Positions 52,744 to 61,688 of a DNA stretch of 64,000 nucleotides are shown piece after piece. The notes below the pieces were generated by a model, which was given only the letters and a program-made list of their open reading frames with translations, searched no databases and was not told the DNA's origin. Location of the stretch: positions 395,481-459,480 of the forward strand of contig NZ_JAENHP010000006.1 in assembly GCF_016834655.1 (NCBI RefSeq). Reading direction: 5' to 3'. Made by a program: the position numbers and the translations under genes. The DNA is from Paractinoplanes ovalisporus (GTDB taxonomy: Bacteria; Actinomycetota; Actinomycetes; Mycobacteriales; Micromonosporaceae). Within the stretch, counting starts at the first letter, position 1. Each line of letters opens with the position of its first letter.

Positions 52744-54285
52744 TCAGGGCTTCGGTTCCGTCGCCGGGGTGGTGGCCAGGGTCTCGCAGGTCACCTCGTG
52801 CGTGCCGGTGGGCGGCGCGTAGCAGGTGTCGGAGCCGTCGCCGCCGGCGACGACCTCCGAGCCCGAGTTCGATCCGGCCGGCTCGGACCAGAGCTGGTCG
52901 TCGCCCTCGCCACCGTTCAGCCGGTCGGCGCCGGTGCCGCCGAAGAGCTGGTCGCCGCTGTAGCCGCCGATCAACTGGTCGTTGCCGGGGCCGCCGACGA
53001 GCAGGTCGCCGTTGATGCCGGCCCGGAGCACGTCGTCGCCGTCCTCGCCATAGATCGGGCCGCTGCCGCCGGACGCCTGCAGGACGTCGTTGCCGCTCCC
53101 GCCGCGGATGACGTTGGTGCCCTCGCCGCCGTGCACCAGGTCGTTGCCCGCGCCGCCGGTGATGACGTCGTTGCCGGTCTCGCCCCACAGGGTGTCGCCG
53201 TCGGCGCCGCCGTCGATGACGTCGTCGCCCGGACCCGCCAGCACGTAGTCGGCGCCCGCACCGCCGTAGACGACGTCGTGGCCGCCGCCCGCCTCGATGT
53301 GGTCCTTGCCGGCGCCGCCGTCGATCACGTTGCGGGCGCTGTTGCCGTAGATGTGGTCGTTCCCGGCCGTGCCGCCGACGTTTTCGATGCCGCTGAGGAA
53401 GTCGTTGTCCACCGGGCTCGGACCGGTGGCGGCGACCACGCCGGCCCGGCCGTCGCGCAGATCGATCATCGCCGAGGCGGTTCCGGCGTACGAGTAGGTG
53501 ACCAGGTCGATGCCGATGCCGCCATAGATGGCGTCGCTGCCGGTGCCACCGGCCATACGGTCGTCGCCGTCCTCGCCGAACATGGTGTCGGAACCGGCCC
53601 AGCCGTTCAGGGTGTCGTTGCCGGTGCCGCCCAGCAGCCGGTCGTTGCCGACGCCGCCGCTCAGGTTGTCGTTGCCGGCGTTGCCATAGAGCACGTCGTT
53701 GCCGTCGGTGTCGGACAGCGAGTCGTTGCCGTCGCCGCCGTAGTGCACGTCGTCGCCCGGGCCACCGGCCATCACGTCGTCACCGGCTGCGCCCGAGAGG
53801 ATGTCCTTGCCCGAGCCGCCGTACAGCCGGTCGTTGCCGTCCTGCCCGTAGAGGGAGTTGCCGGCCGAGTTGGCCCGCAGCGAGTCGTTGCCGGTGCCGC
53901 CGAAGACCGTGGCCTTCAGGGCGTACGTCCCGGTGGTCTGGTTGACGAACGAGTCGTTCCCGTCGCCCAGGCTGACCCGCAGGGCCTTCGCGCGGCTGGC
54001 CGGCGTGCAGGTGACCTTGGTGCTGTCGCCGCGGACCGCCCTGCAGCCCGAACCGGCCTTGACGGCGACCCGGTCGTCGACGGTGACCGTGCTGCCCGAC
54101 AGCGTCACGACGACGTTGTTGGTCGCGCCCGGCCCGGCGGTGAACATCACCGTGGTGCCCGAGACCGACGCCAGACCGGTGGTCGCGGCTTCGGCCGATT
54201 CAGCCGACACGATCGTCGAGGCGACCGCGGTGGAAGCGGCGGCTACGACGAGAACGGCGGGGAGCAACCACTTCTTGCGCGACAA
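52744..54285 (-). CDS. Secreted RTX-type calcium-binding repeat protein, copy 2
   Basis: A 513-residue paralogue of the neighbouring protein. The signal peptide (KKWLLPAVLVVAAASTAVAS), the Cys loop (CRAVRGDSTKVTC), the interruption within the repeats (MIDLRDGRAGVVAATG) and the end (CYAPPTGTHEV) match closely, and the repeat field is longer by about four units. The start is a TTG after AAGGAAG, matching the ATG position of the other copy. Only 43 bases separate the genes. Likely cell-surface or matrix proteins that stiffen with calcium; the function is inferred from the repeats. Confidence 0.88.
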   Translation of the reverse strand: MSRKKWLLPAVLVVAAASTAVASTIVSAESAEAATTGLASVSGTTVMFTAGPGATNNVVVTLSGSTVTVDDRVAVKAGSGCRAVRGDSTKVTCTPASRAKALRVSLGDGNDSFVNQTTGTYALKATVFGGTGNDSLRANSAGNSLYGQDGNDRLYGGSGKDILSGAAGDDVMAGGPGDDVHYGGDGNDSLSDTDGNDVLYGNAGNDNLSGGVGNDRLLGGTGNDTLNGWAGSDTMFGEDGDDRMAGGTGSDAIYGGIGIDLVTYSYAGTASAMIDLRDGRAGVVAATGPSPVDNDFLSGIENVGGTAGNDHIYGNSARNVIDGGAGKDHIEAGGGHDVVYGGAGADYVLAGPGDDVIDGGADGDTLWGETGNDVITGGAGNDLVHGGEGTNVIRGGSGNDVLQASGGSGPIYGEDGDDVLRAGINGDLLVGGPGNDQLIGGYSGDQLFGGTGADRLNGGEGDDQLWSEPAGSNSGSEVVAGGDGSDTCYAPPTGTHEVTCETLATTPATEPKP

Positions 54286-54488
54286 TGTTCTTCCTTCGGG
54301 CGGCGCACCGGAATGCGGGGCGGGGAGTGGATCATAGACCGGCTCTCCGGGGCTGTGACCAGGGCGGCGACCTTCGTATCCGTCTGGGCCCGTACGGAAT
54401 CGGCGGTTTTGATCTTGAGCTTCCGATTGTTTCCCGCGCCGATGTGATCTCGGGCTTCCGGTTGCTCGGGGCGCCGATGATGGGCGTC

Positions 54489-55073
54489 ATGCAACCTGGC
54501 CGGAAAGCCGATCGTCATCGGGGTGTGAGACGAGACAGAGGCTCGGGCCGAACCGAGCGAGACGAGCAGTTCCACGAATTTGTGGTCAGCCGGCGACCTC
54601 GGCTTCTGCACACGGCGACCCTGCTGACCGCGGGCGACACCCACCTGGCCGAAGACCTCGTCCAGGCGGCGCTGACCAAGCTCTACGTCGCCTGGCCGGC
54701 CTTCCAACGGGCGGACAATCCGGACGGTTATGTCCGCCGCGTGCTGGTCAACACGTTGATCGACGAGAAGAGGCGGATCTGGCGGCGCCGGGAGCAGACC
54801 ATGGCTGTGCTCCCCGACGTCGCCGGTTCAGGCCCCGCCGGCTCCGGTCCCGCCGGAGACGCCGTGCGGCAGGCGCTTCGCGAACTGCCCCCACGCATGC
54901 GGGCGGCGGTTGTCTTCCGCTACTTCTACGACCTCGACGTGGCAGCCACAGCGGACGCGCTGAGCTGCTCGGAGGGCAACGTGAAGAGCCAGACCGCCCG
55001 GGGTCTGGACCGTCTCCGCGCCGCGCTGAACCAGGCGCAACCCACCTTTCTCAGCCAGGGAGCCACCCCATGA
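54489..55073 (+). CDS. SigE-family ECF RNA polymerase sigma factor
   Basis: A 194-residue sigma factor of the actinobacterial SigE-type ECF family. Region 2 is EQFHEFVVSRRPRLLHTATL, GDTHLAEDLVQAALTKLYVAW and GYVRRVLVNTLIDEKRRIWR; region 4 is LPPRMRAAVVFRYFYDLDVA and ADALSCSEGNVKSQTARGLDRLR. The start is uncertain: ATG at 54489 is used, but a GTG at 54525 gives a more typical N-terminus and neither has a good ribosome binding site. It overlaps the following membrane-protein gene (ATGA) and is divergent from the RTX-type pair. Confidence 0.9.
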   Translation: MQPGRKADRHRGVRRDRGSGRTERDEQFHEFVVSRRPRLLHTATLLTAGDTHLAEDLVQAALTKLYVAWPAFQRADNPDGYVRRVLVNTLIDEKRRIWRRREQTMAVLPDVAGSGPAGSGPAGDAVRQALRELPPRMRAAVVFRYFYDLDVAATADALSCSEGNVKSQTARGLDRLRAALNQAQPTFLSQGATP

Positions 55074-55789
55074 ACGACCTGCGTGACCACTTTCACGAGA
55101 TCGCCGGGCCGATGACCGCAGTCGACAACAACCAGGTCGAGGCCGACCTGACCCGCGGCCGCCGCGCGCTGCGCCGCCGCCGTTCCGTCCAGGCCGTAGC
55201 CGGTTCGGCGTTCGGCGTCGCCGCGCTGGCCGCCGCGATCGCGGTCGCCACCAGCACCGGCGCCCCCACCGCACCGGCCGACCGCACCACCGCCGGCGCA
55301 CCGACCGTCCAGCTGGTCGCCTACAAGGGCGAACAGCCCAAGGGCTTCACGGTCGACAAGGTGCCCGACGGCTGGTTCGTCCAGACGAGCGAGCAGGGCT
55401 ACCTGACGATCGCCCCCGAGAAGGCCAAGAACCCCGGCCCCGACGTCAACCCGTCGGAGGAGCCGGTCTACAACCCCGACTCGTTCGAAGACAAAATCGC
55501 CATCATGCTCGAGTCGAAGGACCAGAGCGGCCCGTCCCGAGAGGGCAAGAAGGTCAAGGTAGGCGACAAGGAGGGCGTCCTCCTCAAGAGCCTCCAGGGC
55601 GTAACCCCCGACGGCAAGGTCCCACCCGCCGCCGGCGGCGACACCGGTTGGGAGCTCTGGCTGCAGCAGCCGTCCGGCATCTACTTGATCGTCCAGGTCT
55701 GGCAGGGCGTGGGCCTGACCGAGTCCCAGATCGTCGAACTGGGCGCCGGAGTCCACGTCCACAAGGACGCAGTCCAGGGCGTCGGCTGA
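55070..55789 (+). CDS. Single-pass membrane protein, likely anti-sigma-type partner
   Basis: A 239-residue protein with a cytoplasmic N-terminal 42 residues, one transmembrane helix (AVAGSAFGVAALAAAIAVATS, about 42-62) and an extracellular C-terminal domain (TVQLVAYKGEQPKGFTVDKV, GWELWLQQPSGIYLIVQVWQ). The layout and the ATGA overlap with the SigE-family gene fit the membrane proteins that sequester such sigma factors, but no zinc-binding anti-sigma motif is present. The ATG start overlaps the sigma stop. It ends just before a strong terminator. Confidence 0.75.
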   Translation: MNDLRDHFHEIAGPMTAVDNNQVEADLTRGRRALRRRRSVQAVAGSAFGVAALAAAIAVATSTGAPTAPADRTTAGAPTVQLVAYKGEQPKGFTVDKVPDGWFVQTSEQGYLTIAPEKAKNPGPDVNPSEEPVYNPDSFEDKIAIMLESKDQSGPSREGKKVKVGDKEGVLLKSLQGVTPDGKVPPAAGGDTGWELWLQQPSGIYLIVQVWQGVGLTESQIVELGAGVHVHKDAVQGVG

Positions 55790-55800
55790 CCCCCAGAAAC

Positions 55801-55838
55801 ACGGCCCGCGACCGAAAGTCCACCCGGTCGCGGGCCGT
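55801..55838. terminator. Bidirectional terminator
   Basis: ACGGCCCGCGACCG (55801-55814) and CGGTCGCGGGCCGT (55825-55838) form a perfect 14-bp stem with a 10-base loop, between convergent genes. Confidence 0.85.
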
Positions 55839-55843
55839 TGTCG

Positions 55844-56434
55844 TCATCTGTCCGTCGAACGATCGCCTTGCCCCGGTCCGGGAGTCGCGGCGAAGGTCAG
55901 CGTCTCCTCCTTGAGGATGTCGCGATTGAGGACGGCCAGATAGACCTCGTCGACGCTGCCGTAGCCGGCATACGCGAAGTCGAATCCGAGCTTCTCGGCG
56001 GTCTCGCGCACGACCGCTTCGCTCGGGCCCTCGACCTCGACGTATGTGGAAAGCCCGGGCCAGGTGTCGACGTCGAGGGTCACTTCGCCGAGCTTCCATT
56101 CCTCTCGGTAGTTTTCCTGGTAGCGCAGGGCTTCGAAGCCCATCGCCTCCAGCAACGCCTTCGCTGCGAGGAAGTCGTCGACCTGAATCTCGGCTTCGAG
56201 GGTCGTGTCGATCGCCGACACATCGCTGGTGGTCTGCTTGTAGGTCATCGTGACTCGCCGGCCCTCGTCGCGCAGCCGAAGCCAACCGCCGCGCTCGGCG
56301 ATGTCCTTGTTCGTGAAGACGAAGCGTCGCATCAGAGTGCGAGGCATCACGCATAGGCCACCCTGCGCCCTGAGCGTGTGGCGGAAGGCATCGGTGTCGA
56401 TGTCGAGGAAACGGGCCTCGAACTCGGTATCCAT
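55844..56434 (-). CDS. CYTH-domain protein (class IV adenylate cyclase/triphosphatase-like)
   Basis: A 196-residue protein of the CYTH superfamily, whose triphosphate-tunnel enzymes act on ATP, thiamine triphosphate or polyphosphate. The hallmark N-terminal EFEARFLDID (ExExK-like with Arg for Lys) is followed by alternating charged strands (GGWLRLRDEGRRVTMTYKQ, TTLEAEIQVDDF, EEWKLGEVTLDVDTWPGL, YVEVEGPSE). The ATG follows GGAG. The catalytic direction (cyclase or phosphatase) cannot be told. The gap to the next gene holds no supported gene. Confidence 0.88.
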   Translation of the reverse strand: MDTEFEARFLDIDTDAFRHTLRAQGGLCVMPRTLMRRFVFTNKDIAERGGWLRLRDEGRRVTMTYKQTTSDVSAIDTTLEAEIQVDDFLAAKALLEAMGFEALRYQENYREEWKLGEVTLDVDTWPGLSTYVEVEGPSEAVVRETAEKLGFDFAYAGYGSVDEVYLAVLNRDILKEETLTFAATPGPGQGDRSTDR

Positions 56435-56588
56435 GAACTTTTCTCCTACGGCCGGGTCGCGATGACCAGGCCCATCCGGTGAGCGTGTTCGTTGAGCTGC
56501 TCGACGTGAGGCGCGTTCTATGAGCAGCCCGGCCTCAGGGCGTACAGGCGGGCCGAAGTTGCCTTCATGCGATGGCAGACGCCTTTCG

Positions 56589-58967
56589 CTATGGGGCTGG
56601 TTCGCCGCCTGGTCGGGACGAACCGTTCGGGTCGCGCGGCTGCGGAATGACCGGGCGGCTCCACTTGTCGGATTCGGTCATCGCGGCCGCGACCACCTCG
56701 GCCGGCGGTGGTGGGGGAACGGGCAGCGGCGCGCTCAGTCCGGCGTGATCGCGGTGCGCCGCCAAGGCCGCCCGGTGATAGCCCTCCAACTGTGCGGCGA
56801 AGGTGTCGTCGGCATAGATCGAACCGTCGACCAAGGGGCCCGGACGGCCTTCCAGCACGGCCACCACGTCCTCACCGGCCAGCGTCTTGTGTGTTTCCAG
56901 CGCATGCGCCAAGGCCAGCACGTCGCGGCGGTTCTCCTTCAGGATCGTGGCGGTGCGTTCGAGCATTTCGCCGAGGTTGTCCTCGATGCGATCGGCCAGT
57001 GCGCGTCGCGCCGCGAGTTCGTCGGAACCCTTGGGCGGCCCGCCGGGAGTGCCGACTCCGAGACGGCTCGACGTGGCGTACGAGGAAACGGTCGACCCCA
57101 TTCCCCAGACGCCCTCCATGTTGGTCGCCACCGCCGTCGCCGATTCGAGGTCCCCGGAGACGCCGGACGAGCTGTCGCCGTCGAAGAACATCCGCTCGCC
57201 GGCCAGCGAGGCCAGCGAGACGTAGATGTCCGACTCGTAATGGCTGCGCCACGTCGTGAACTGGTCCTCGGGCGGGATGCTGGCGACCATTCCGAGATAG
57301 CCGCTGCCCTTCTCGATGGTGGCGATGTCGATTTCCATGTGATGCCGGCTGCGATAGGCGACCACGGCGTGGCAGGCCTCGTGCACCGCGACCGCGTGCC
57401 GTTCCCGCTCGATGTATTCGACGTTCTCGGCCGGTCCGAGCTCCTTGAGCTGCTTCGCCTTGATGATGTCGCGCCAGGTGATGGTGTCGCGGCCGTCCCG
57501 GATGGCGGTGATCAGCGCCTCGTTCACCATGTCCTTGATGGTGGCGCCGGTCGCGTACGGGGTGATGGTCGCGAGCTTGTCGATCTGTTCCTCGTCCAGT
57601 TCGTGCTTCACCTTGTCGAGATAACCCTCGTAGGTGCGCACCCGGCCCGCCTTGCTCGGATAGCCCACCTTGTAGATGCGGTCGATGCGTCCGGGCCGCA
57701 GCAATGCCTCGTCCAGTGCTTCGGGCAGGTTGGTCGCCATCATCACGAGGATCCGGTATTTCGGCGGCGGCTTCGGTCGCATTCCCAGGGCCCGGCGCAC
57801 GTGCCGGTTGATGAAGCCGCGCGGTTTCTTGAGGCCGGACAGCTCGGTCAACAGCGCTTCCAGGGTGCCCATGCCTCCGCCGCCGCCCATCCCGCCGCCG
57901 TACATCATGGCGTTCCGGGTGACCAGTAAGCGCGAGTCGTTGGACATGTAGGACATGCCGTTGCAGGCGGTCGGGGAAAAGCCGCGGGGGAAACCGCCCT
58001 GACCGCCGCCCTGGGCCAGCGCGCCACGGTTGCCGAGCGAATCGGCCTCGTCGAAGAACACGATGACCCCGCCGTAGCGCAGCGCCAGTTTGCGCAGCTT
58101 GCGGAAGAGCGATTTCACCTTCAGAACGCCTACGCCGAAGAACATGTTGATGAACGCGCCGGGGTCGACGAAGACGTACGGCTTGCCGGTCTCGCCCGCG
58201 ACCGCCTCGGCCATCAGCGTCTTTCCGGTTCCGGGCGGCCCCCACAGCAGAATGCCGCCGGGAACGTACCCGCCCTTGGCCTCGATCGCTTCCGGGCGCT
58301 CCAGATAGACGATGTTCTCCCGTACGCGTTCCAGCACGTGATCCTGCCCCCACACGTCGGCGAATCGGGTCTTCACGTCGTCCGGGTAATAGACGTCGAC
58401 GCCGCCGCGGGACAGGAACCAGAAAATCGCCGCGAACTGCCCCACGGCGATGAACAGAATAAAGATGACCTGCAGGAACATCGGCGCCGCGGACCACAGC
58501 AACGCCGGCACCTGGAACAGCGCGAGCGCGGGCGAGGTGTCGAGCACCGAACCGAGGATCAGCGCCACCACGCCGATGAAGACCAGCCACTTGAAGATGC
58601 GGATCAGGCGGAACCGGGTCCAGTCCGAGAACAGCCGGTGCGACGTACGCTCGACGCCGCCGAAGATTCCGTGCGTCCACACGCGGTGGTACCAGGAGAC
58701 GTGTTCGCTGAGCAGATAATGCAGCTGGCGCAGCACCTCGACGCCGGCCAGCACCATCAGCGTGATGCCCTTGCCGTCGGTCAGCTGATTCCGCATCGCG
58801 TCGGTGAACGGCAGCAGCGGATTGTCCGCCATGGCCGCCCAGACCAGGCAGAACCACGCGATCGCGAAGAGCAGCAGGAATTTGATCCGGTCCCAGAAGG
58901 CGAGGGGTTTGCGCGTGGTCCGTTCCCTTTCGCGCGGCCCCGCATCGGGCGGGCGCAGACCTTCCAT
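56589..58967 (-). CDS. Polytopic FtsH-like AAA+ metalloprotease
   Basis: A 792-residue membrane protease. Four or more N-terminal helices span residues 25-190 (FtsH normally has two). The AAA+ domain has Walker A GPPGTGKT at about 244-251, Walker B VIVFFDEADS near 302 and sensor/arginine-finger region LLRPGRIDRIYKV. Between Walker B and the sensor there is a roughly 90-residue Gly- and Met-rich insertion (MMYGGGMGGGGGMG, GQGGFPRGFSP). The M41 protease domain carries the zinc motif HEACH at 529-533. It has a Pro-rich C-terminal tail. It ends a unit with the lipoprotein gene three bases upstream. Substrates unknown. Confidence 0.88.
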   Translation of the reverse strand: MEGLRPPDAGPRERERTTRKPLAFWDRIKFLLLFAIAWFCLVWAAMADNPLLPFTDAMRNQLTDGKGITLMVLAGVEVLRQLHYLLSEHVSWYHRVWTHGIFGGVERTSHRLFSDWTRFRLIRIFKWLVFIGVVALILGSVLDTSPALALFQVPALLWSAAPMFLQVIFILFIAVGQFAAIFWFLSRGGVDVYYPDDVKTRFADVWGQDHVLERVRENIVYLERPEAIEAKGGYVPGGILLWGPPGTGKTLMAEAVAGETGKPYVFVDPGAFINMFFGVGVLKVKSLFRKLRKLALRYGGVIVFFDEADSLGNRGALAQGGGQGGFPRGFSPTACNGMSYMSNDSRLLVTRNAMMYGGGMGGGGGMGTLEALLTELSGLKKPRGFINRHVRRALGMRPKPPPKYRILVMMATNLPEALDEALLRPGRIDRIYKVGYPSKAGRVRTYEGYLDKVKHELDEEQIDKLATITPYATGATIKDMVNEALITAIRDGRDTITWRDIIKAKQLKELGPAENVEYIERERHAVAVHEACHAVVAYRSRHHMEIDIATIEKGSGYLGMVASIPPEDQFTTWRSHYESDIYVSLASLAGERMFFDGDSSSGVSGDLESATAVATNMEGVWGMGSTVSSYATSSRLGVGTPGGPPKGSDELAARRALADRIEDNLGEMLERTATILKENRRDVLALAHALETHKTLAGEDVVAVLEGRPGPLVDGSIYADDTFAAQLEGYHRAALAAHRDHAGLSAPLPVPPPPPAEVVAAAMTESDKWSRPVIPQPRDPNGSSRPGGEPAP

Positions 58968-58970
58968 TCG

Positions 58971-59636
58971 CTAACTCCTCACCGTGAAGGACGTCGCGAT
59001 CGTGTCCAGTTCGTCGGACCGGTCGCGGTAGCAGCTGGTCGAACACCGGATGATCAGCAGGTAGAGCTTGCTGCCGTCGGTGTTGAGCAGCGCGGTCTGG
59101 TCGAACGTGTGCATGACACCGCTCGCCAGCTCGTAGTCGTAGACGATGCGGACGCCGTGCAACCCGCCCTCGGGCGTGAGGACCTCGTCGCGCACCAGCT
59201 CGAATCCGGTCAGTCCGAGGGCCGCGCCGGCCGACGCCTCGCGGGCCTCGGCGGTCACCGGCAGGAACGCGTTGCGCAGCATGTCGAGGGAGACGGCGTT
59301 CTGCTGGGGTTCGCTGAGATCGGCCACCCGGGCGTACACGATGGGCTGTGCGGTGATCCCGCTCGTGAGCAGATGGGTGGCGTCGGGGACGGCCGAGGCG
59401 TCGTAGGCCACCGACCACCACGCGTCGCGCCGCAACTGGGCGGTCGCCGAGTCGGGATTGGACCCGCTCAGCGTGTCGTCCACATCGCCGGTGTCCGTCT
59501 CGTGCCACTCGTGCGGCACCTTGAAATAGGTCTTCTGCCCCGAATTCTTGACGTACGTGAATTCCGGTGCCCCGCATGCGGCACCGCCCGCCACCAGGAT
59601 CAAGGCGAGCGCGGCCGCCACCGTTCGTCTACGCAT
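58971..59636 (-). CDS. Lipoprotein co-encoded with the FtsH-like protease
   Basis: A 221-residue lipoprotein (VAAALALILVAGGAACGAPE, Cys near 22). The mature domain has FKVPHEWHE, a central WWSVAYDASAVPDATHLL and a C-terminal GLHGVRIVYDYELASGVMHTF..LYLLIIRC and TIATSFTVRS, reminiscent of the mixed alpha/beta fold of PsbP/LpqN-type secreted lipoproteins, without certainty. Only three bases separate it from the protease gene, so a functional link, such as substrate delivery or regulation outside the membrane, is plausible. Confidence 0.75.
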   Translation of the reverse strand: MRRRTVAAALALILVAGGAACGAPEFTYVKNSGQKTYFKVPHEWHETDTGDVDDTLSGSNPDSATAQLRRDAWWSVAYDASAVPDATHLLTSGITAQPIVYARVADLSEPQQNAVSLDMLRNAFLPVTAEAREASAGAALGLTGFELVRDEVLTPEGGLHGVRIVYDYELASGVMHTFDQTALLNTDGSKLYLLIIRCSTSCYRDRSDELDTIATSFTVRS

Positions 59637-59801
59637 CTGAGTCCACCGCTCTGACGCACGCACACTGTCCGTACGGGCAGTATCACCCCGAGCTGTTACG
59701 AACTCGTACCGTCCTTTTGGGCTGAACGCGCTTGCCTATCGAGACATCCAGATGGTTAATTCTCCTGCCGGCGCATCGCCGGCCACGGGGAAGGAAACCA
59801 A

Positions 59802-61688
59802 GTGAAGAAAGCCTTTGGGGCGGCGCTGGCCGCTGCCCTGGGTGTGGTCCTCGGCGTCCCGGGCGTGGCGTCCGCCGCCTGGCACCTCGACGCCCCGCCG
59901 CAGGTCATGAGCGGCTGGACCGATTCCGCCAAGCCGGGCAAGGCGTTCCCGGCCGCCGGACAGCAGGATTTCCCGCTCGGCACCTGGACCGACGAGGCCG
60001 GGGTCACCCGCACGTCGCGGGTGTACGCCACGTTCGACCTTTCCGCGTACGAGGGAGCGAAGCTCTCGGGCGGCACGGTCTACGTCCAGGAGAACACGCG
60101 CGCCGACTGCACCAAGCGGTCGATCGAGATCTGGCGTACGAAGCCGGTGTCGGCCGCCCCGACCTGGAACAAGGCTCCGGCCGAGCTGACCCGGCTCGAC
60201 GGCATCCAGACCGCCGGGGTCTGCGCGCGCACCACGATCGGCTTCGACGTGAGCGCCGGCATCGCCGAGGCGGCCGCGGCCAAGCAGCGGCTGGTCACCT
60301 TCGAGCTGCGGGTGCCGGCCGAGCACGAGGCCGACCCTTCGTACGCGAAAACGCTCTACTGGTATTACGACATCAAGCTCAACCTGTCGTACAACCATGC
60401 GCCCAAGGTCGACAACGCGCACCTCTACAACGCGGGCTTCCCGTGTACGCAGCTGAAGCCGTACCCGGTCGTCTCAGGTTTTGCGGGTCGCCTCCAGGCC
60501 CTGGTCACCGACGTCGACGCGGACGCCGGCACCGCCGACGGCGAGCGGCTGACCGGCGAGTTCGCGCTGTGGCCGGTCGGCAGCCCCGACGACCGCAGCG
60601 TCTACACCGACAGCAACGCGCGCTCCGGTTTCGTGGCCAACGCCAACGTTCCCGTGACCACTCTCGTGCAGGGCAAGTCGTACGGCTGGCAGGCCCGGGT
60701 CAGCGACGGCACCGAGACCTCGGCGTGGTCGAAGAAATGCTTTTTCACGTACGACGGCAACGCACCCTCGGCCCCGGACGTGACCTCGACGACCCACCGC
60801 CCGAATGAGTGGGGCCCGGTCGGGGTCGACCCGACGTTCGTGTTCGACGGGCACAAGGACAAGGACATCGCCGGTTTCCAGTATTCCTGGACCGACCTGG
60901 GCGTCTCCGGCGTCTGCGAGGGCGGCGAATATCTGCGGCTGGTGTGCCACGACCCGTTCACCGAGCCCCGTACGGTGCGGGCCGACGTGCCCGGTGGCAA
61001 GGTCACGCTCACGCTGAACCCGGACGCGACCGGCCCGAAGCGGCTGTCGGTCCGCTCGCTCGACGCCGCCGGCAACACCTCACCCACCAAGGTCTACGAG
61101 GTGCTGATCGCCGGCAACGAGCCGGCCGTCACGGTCGAGAGCGGCACGCCCCGCTGGAACGAGGAGGTGCTGCTCAAGCTCACCCCGCACGACGGCGTGC
61201 CCGCGGTGTCGGAATACCTGATCGAGCGCGAGGGCGTCGACGGCGTCGAAACCCGCGAGGCGGACGAGAACGGGGTCGCGTACTTCAGCTTCATCGCGAG
61301 CAATCCCAACTACGAGACCATCACCGTCCGCAGCCGCAGCGCCAACGGCTTCACGTCGGCGCCGTCCCGCTGGTGGACGACGTTCGCCCCGTACCCGGAG
61401 GTCGAGTCCGGCGTGTACGACGGCACGACCGGCCCGTCCGGCGGCGTCGGCGTGCCGGGCAGCTTCACCTTCTTCCCGCCCGCCGGCTGGCCCGAGGTGG
61501 CCTCCTACCGCTACTCCTTCGACGGCGACGAGCCCACCACGATCGACGCCGGCGAGAACGGCCGGGCGACCGTCACCTGGACACCCACCACCGAGGGTTA
61601 CCACTGGCTGGAGGTCCAGGCCGTGAAACCGGACGGCACGGTGGGCGACTACAGCAATTACTACTCGTTCGAGGTGGCCTCGTCATAA
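59802..61688 (+). CDS. Secreted multi-domain protein with DNRLRE-like and Ig/FN3-like domains
   Basis: A 628-residue exported protein. A signal peptide (KKAFGAALAAALGVVLGVPGVASA) is followed by a jelly-roll domain seen in DNRLRE-type surface proteins (SRVYATFDLSAYEGAKLSGGTVYV, TFELRVPAE, LYWYYDIKLNLSYN; residues 60-205). Four or more Ig or fibronectin-like domains follow (YGWQARVSDGTETSAWS, FQYSWTDLG, RYSFDGDEPTTID). Conserved Cys pairs suggest disulfides. The GTG follows AAGGAAA. Probably an adhesive or glycan-binding wall protein. It overlaps the convergent gene by 28 bases. Confidence 0.8.
   Translation: MKKAFGAALAAALGVVLGVPGVASAAWHLDAPPQVMSGWTDSAKPGKAFPAAGQQDFPLGTWTDEAGVTRTSRVYATFDLSAYEGAKLSGGTVYVQENTRADCTKRSIEIWRTKPVSAAPTWNKAPAELTRLDGIQTAGVCARTTIGFDVSAGIAEAAAAKQRLVTFELRVPAEHEADPSYAKTLYWYYDIKLNLSYNHAPKVDNAHLYNAGFPCTQLKPYPVVSGFAGRLQALVTDVDADAGTADGERLTGEFALWPVGSPDDRSVYTDSNARSGFVANANVPVTTLVQGKSYGWQARVSDGTETSAWSKKCFFTYDGNAPSAPDVTSTTHRPNEWGPVGVDPTFVFDGHKDKDIAGFQYSWTDLGVSGVCEGGEYLRLVCHDPFTEPRTVRADVPGGKVTLTLNPDATGPKRLSVRSLDAAGNTSPTKVYEVLIAGNEPAVTVESGTPRWNEEVLLKLTPHDGVPAVSEYLIEREGVDGVETREADENGVAYFSFIASNPNYETITVRSRSANGFTSAPSRWWTTFAPYPEVESGVYDGTTGPSGGVGVPGSFTFFPPAGWPEVASYRYSFDGDEPTTIDAGENGRATVTWTPTTEGYHWLEVQAVKPDGTVGDYSNYYSFEVASS

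Noticed and set aside
56453..56520. Short minus-strand stretch reading VEQLNEHAHRMGLVIATRP before a stop, upstream of the CYTH gene
   Set aside because: Reads like protein, but has an in-frame stop just upstream and no start codon; at most a remnant, too short to call.
56872..59577. 901-codon frame overlapping the FtsH-like and lipoprotein genes
   Set aside because: Out-of-frame shadow on the same strand, Arg/Gly/Pro-rich and without motifs; the other frame carries Walker and HEXXH motifs.
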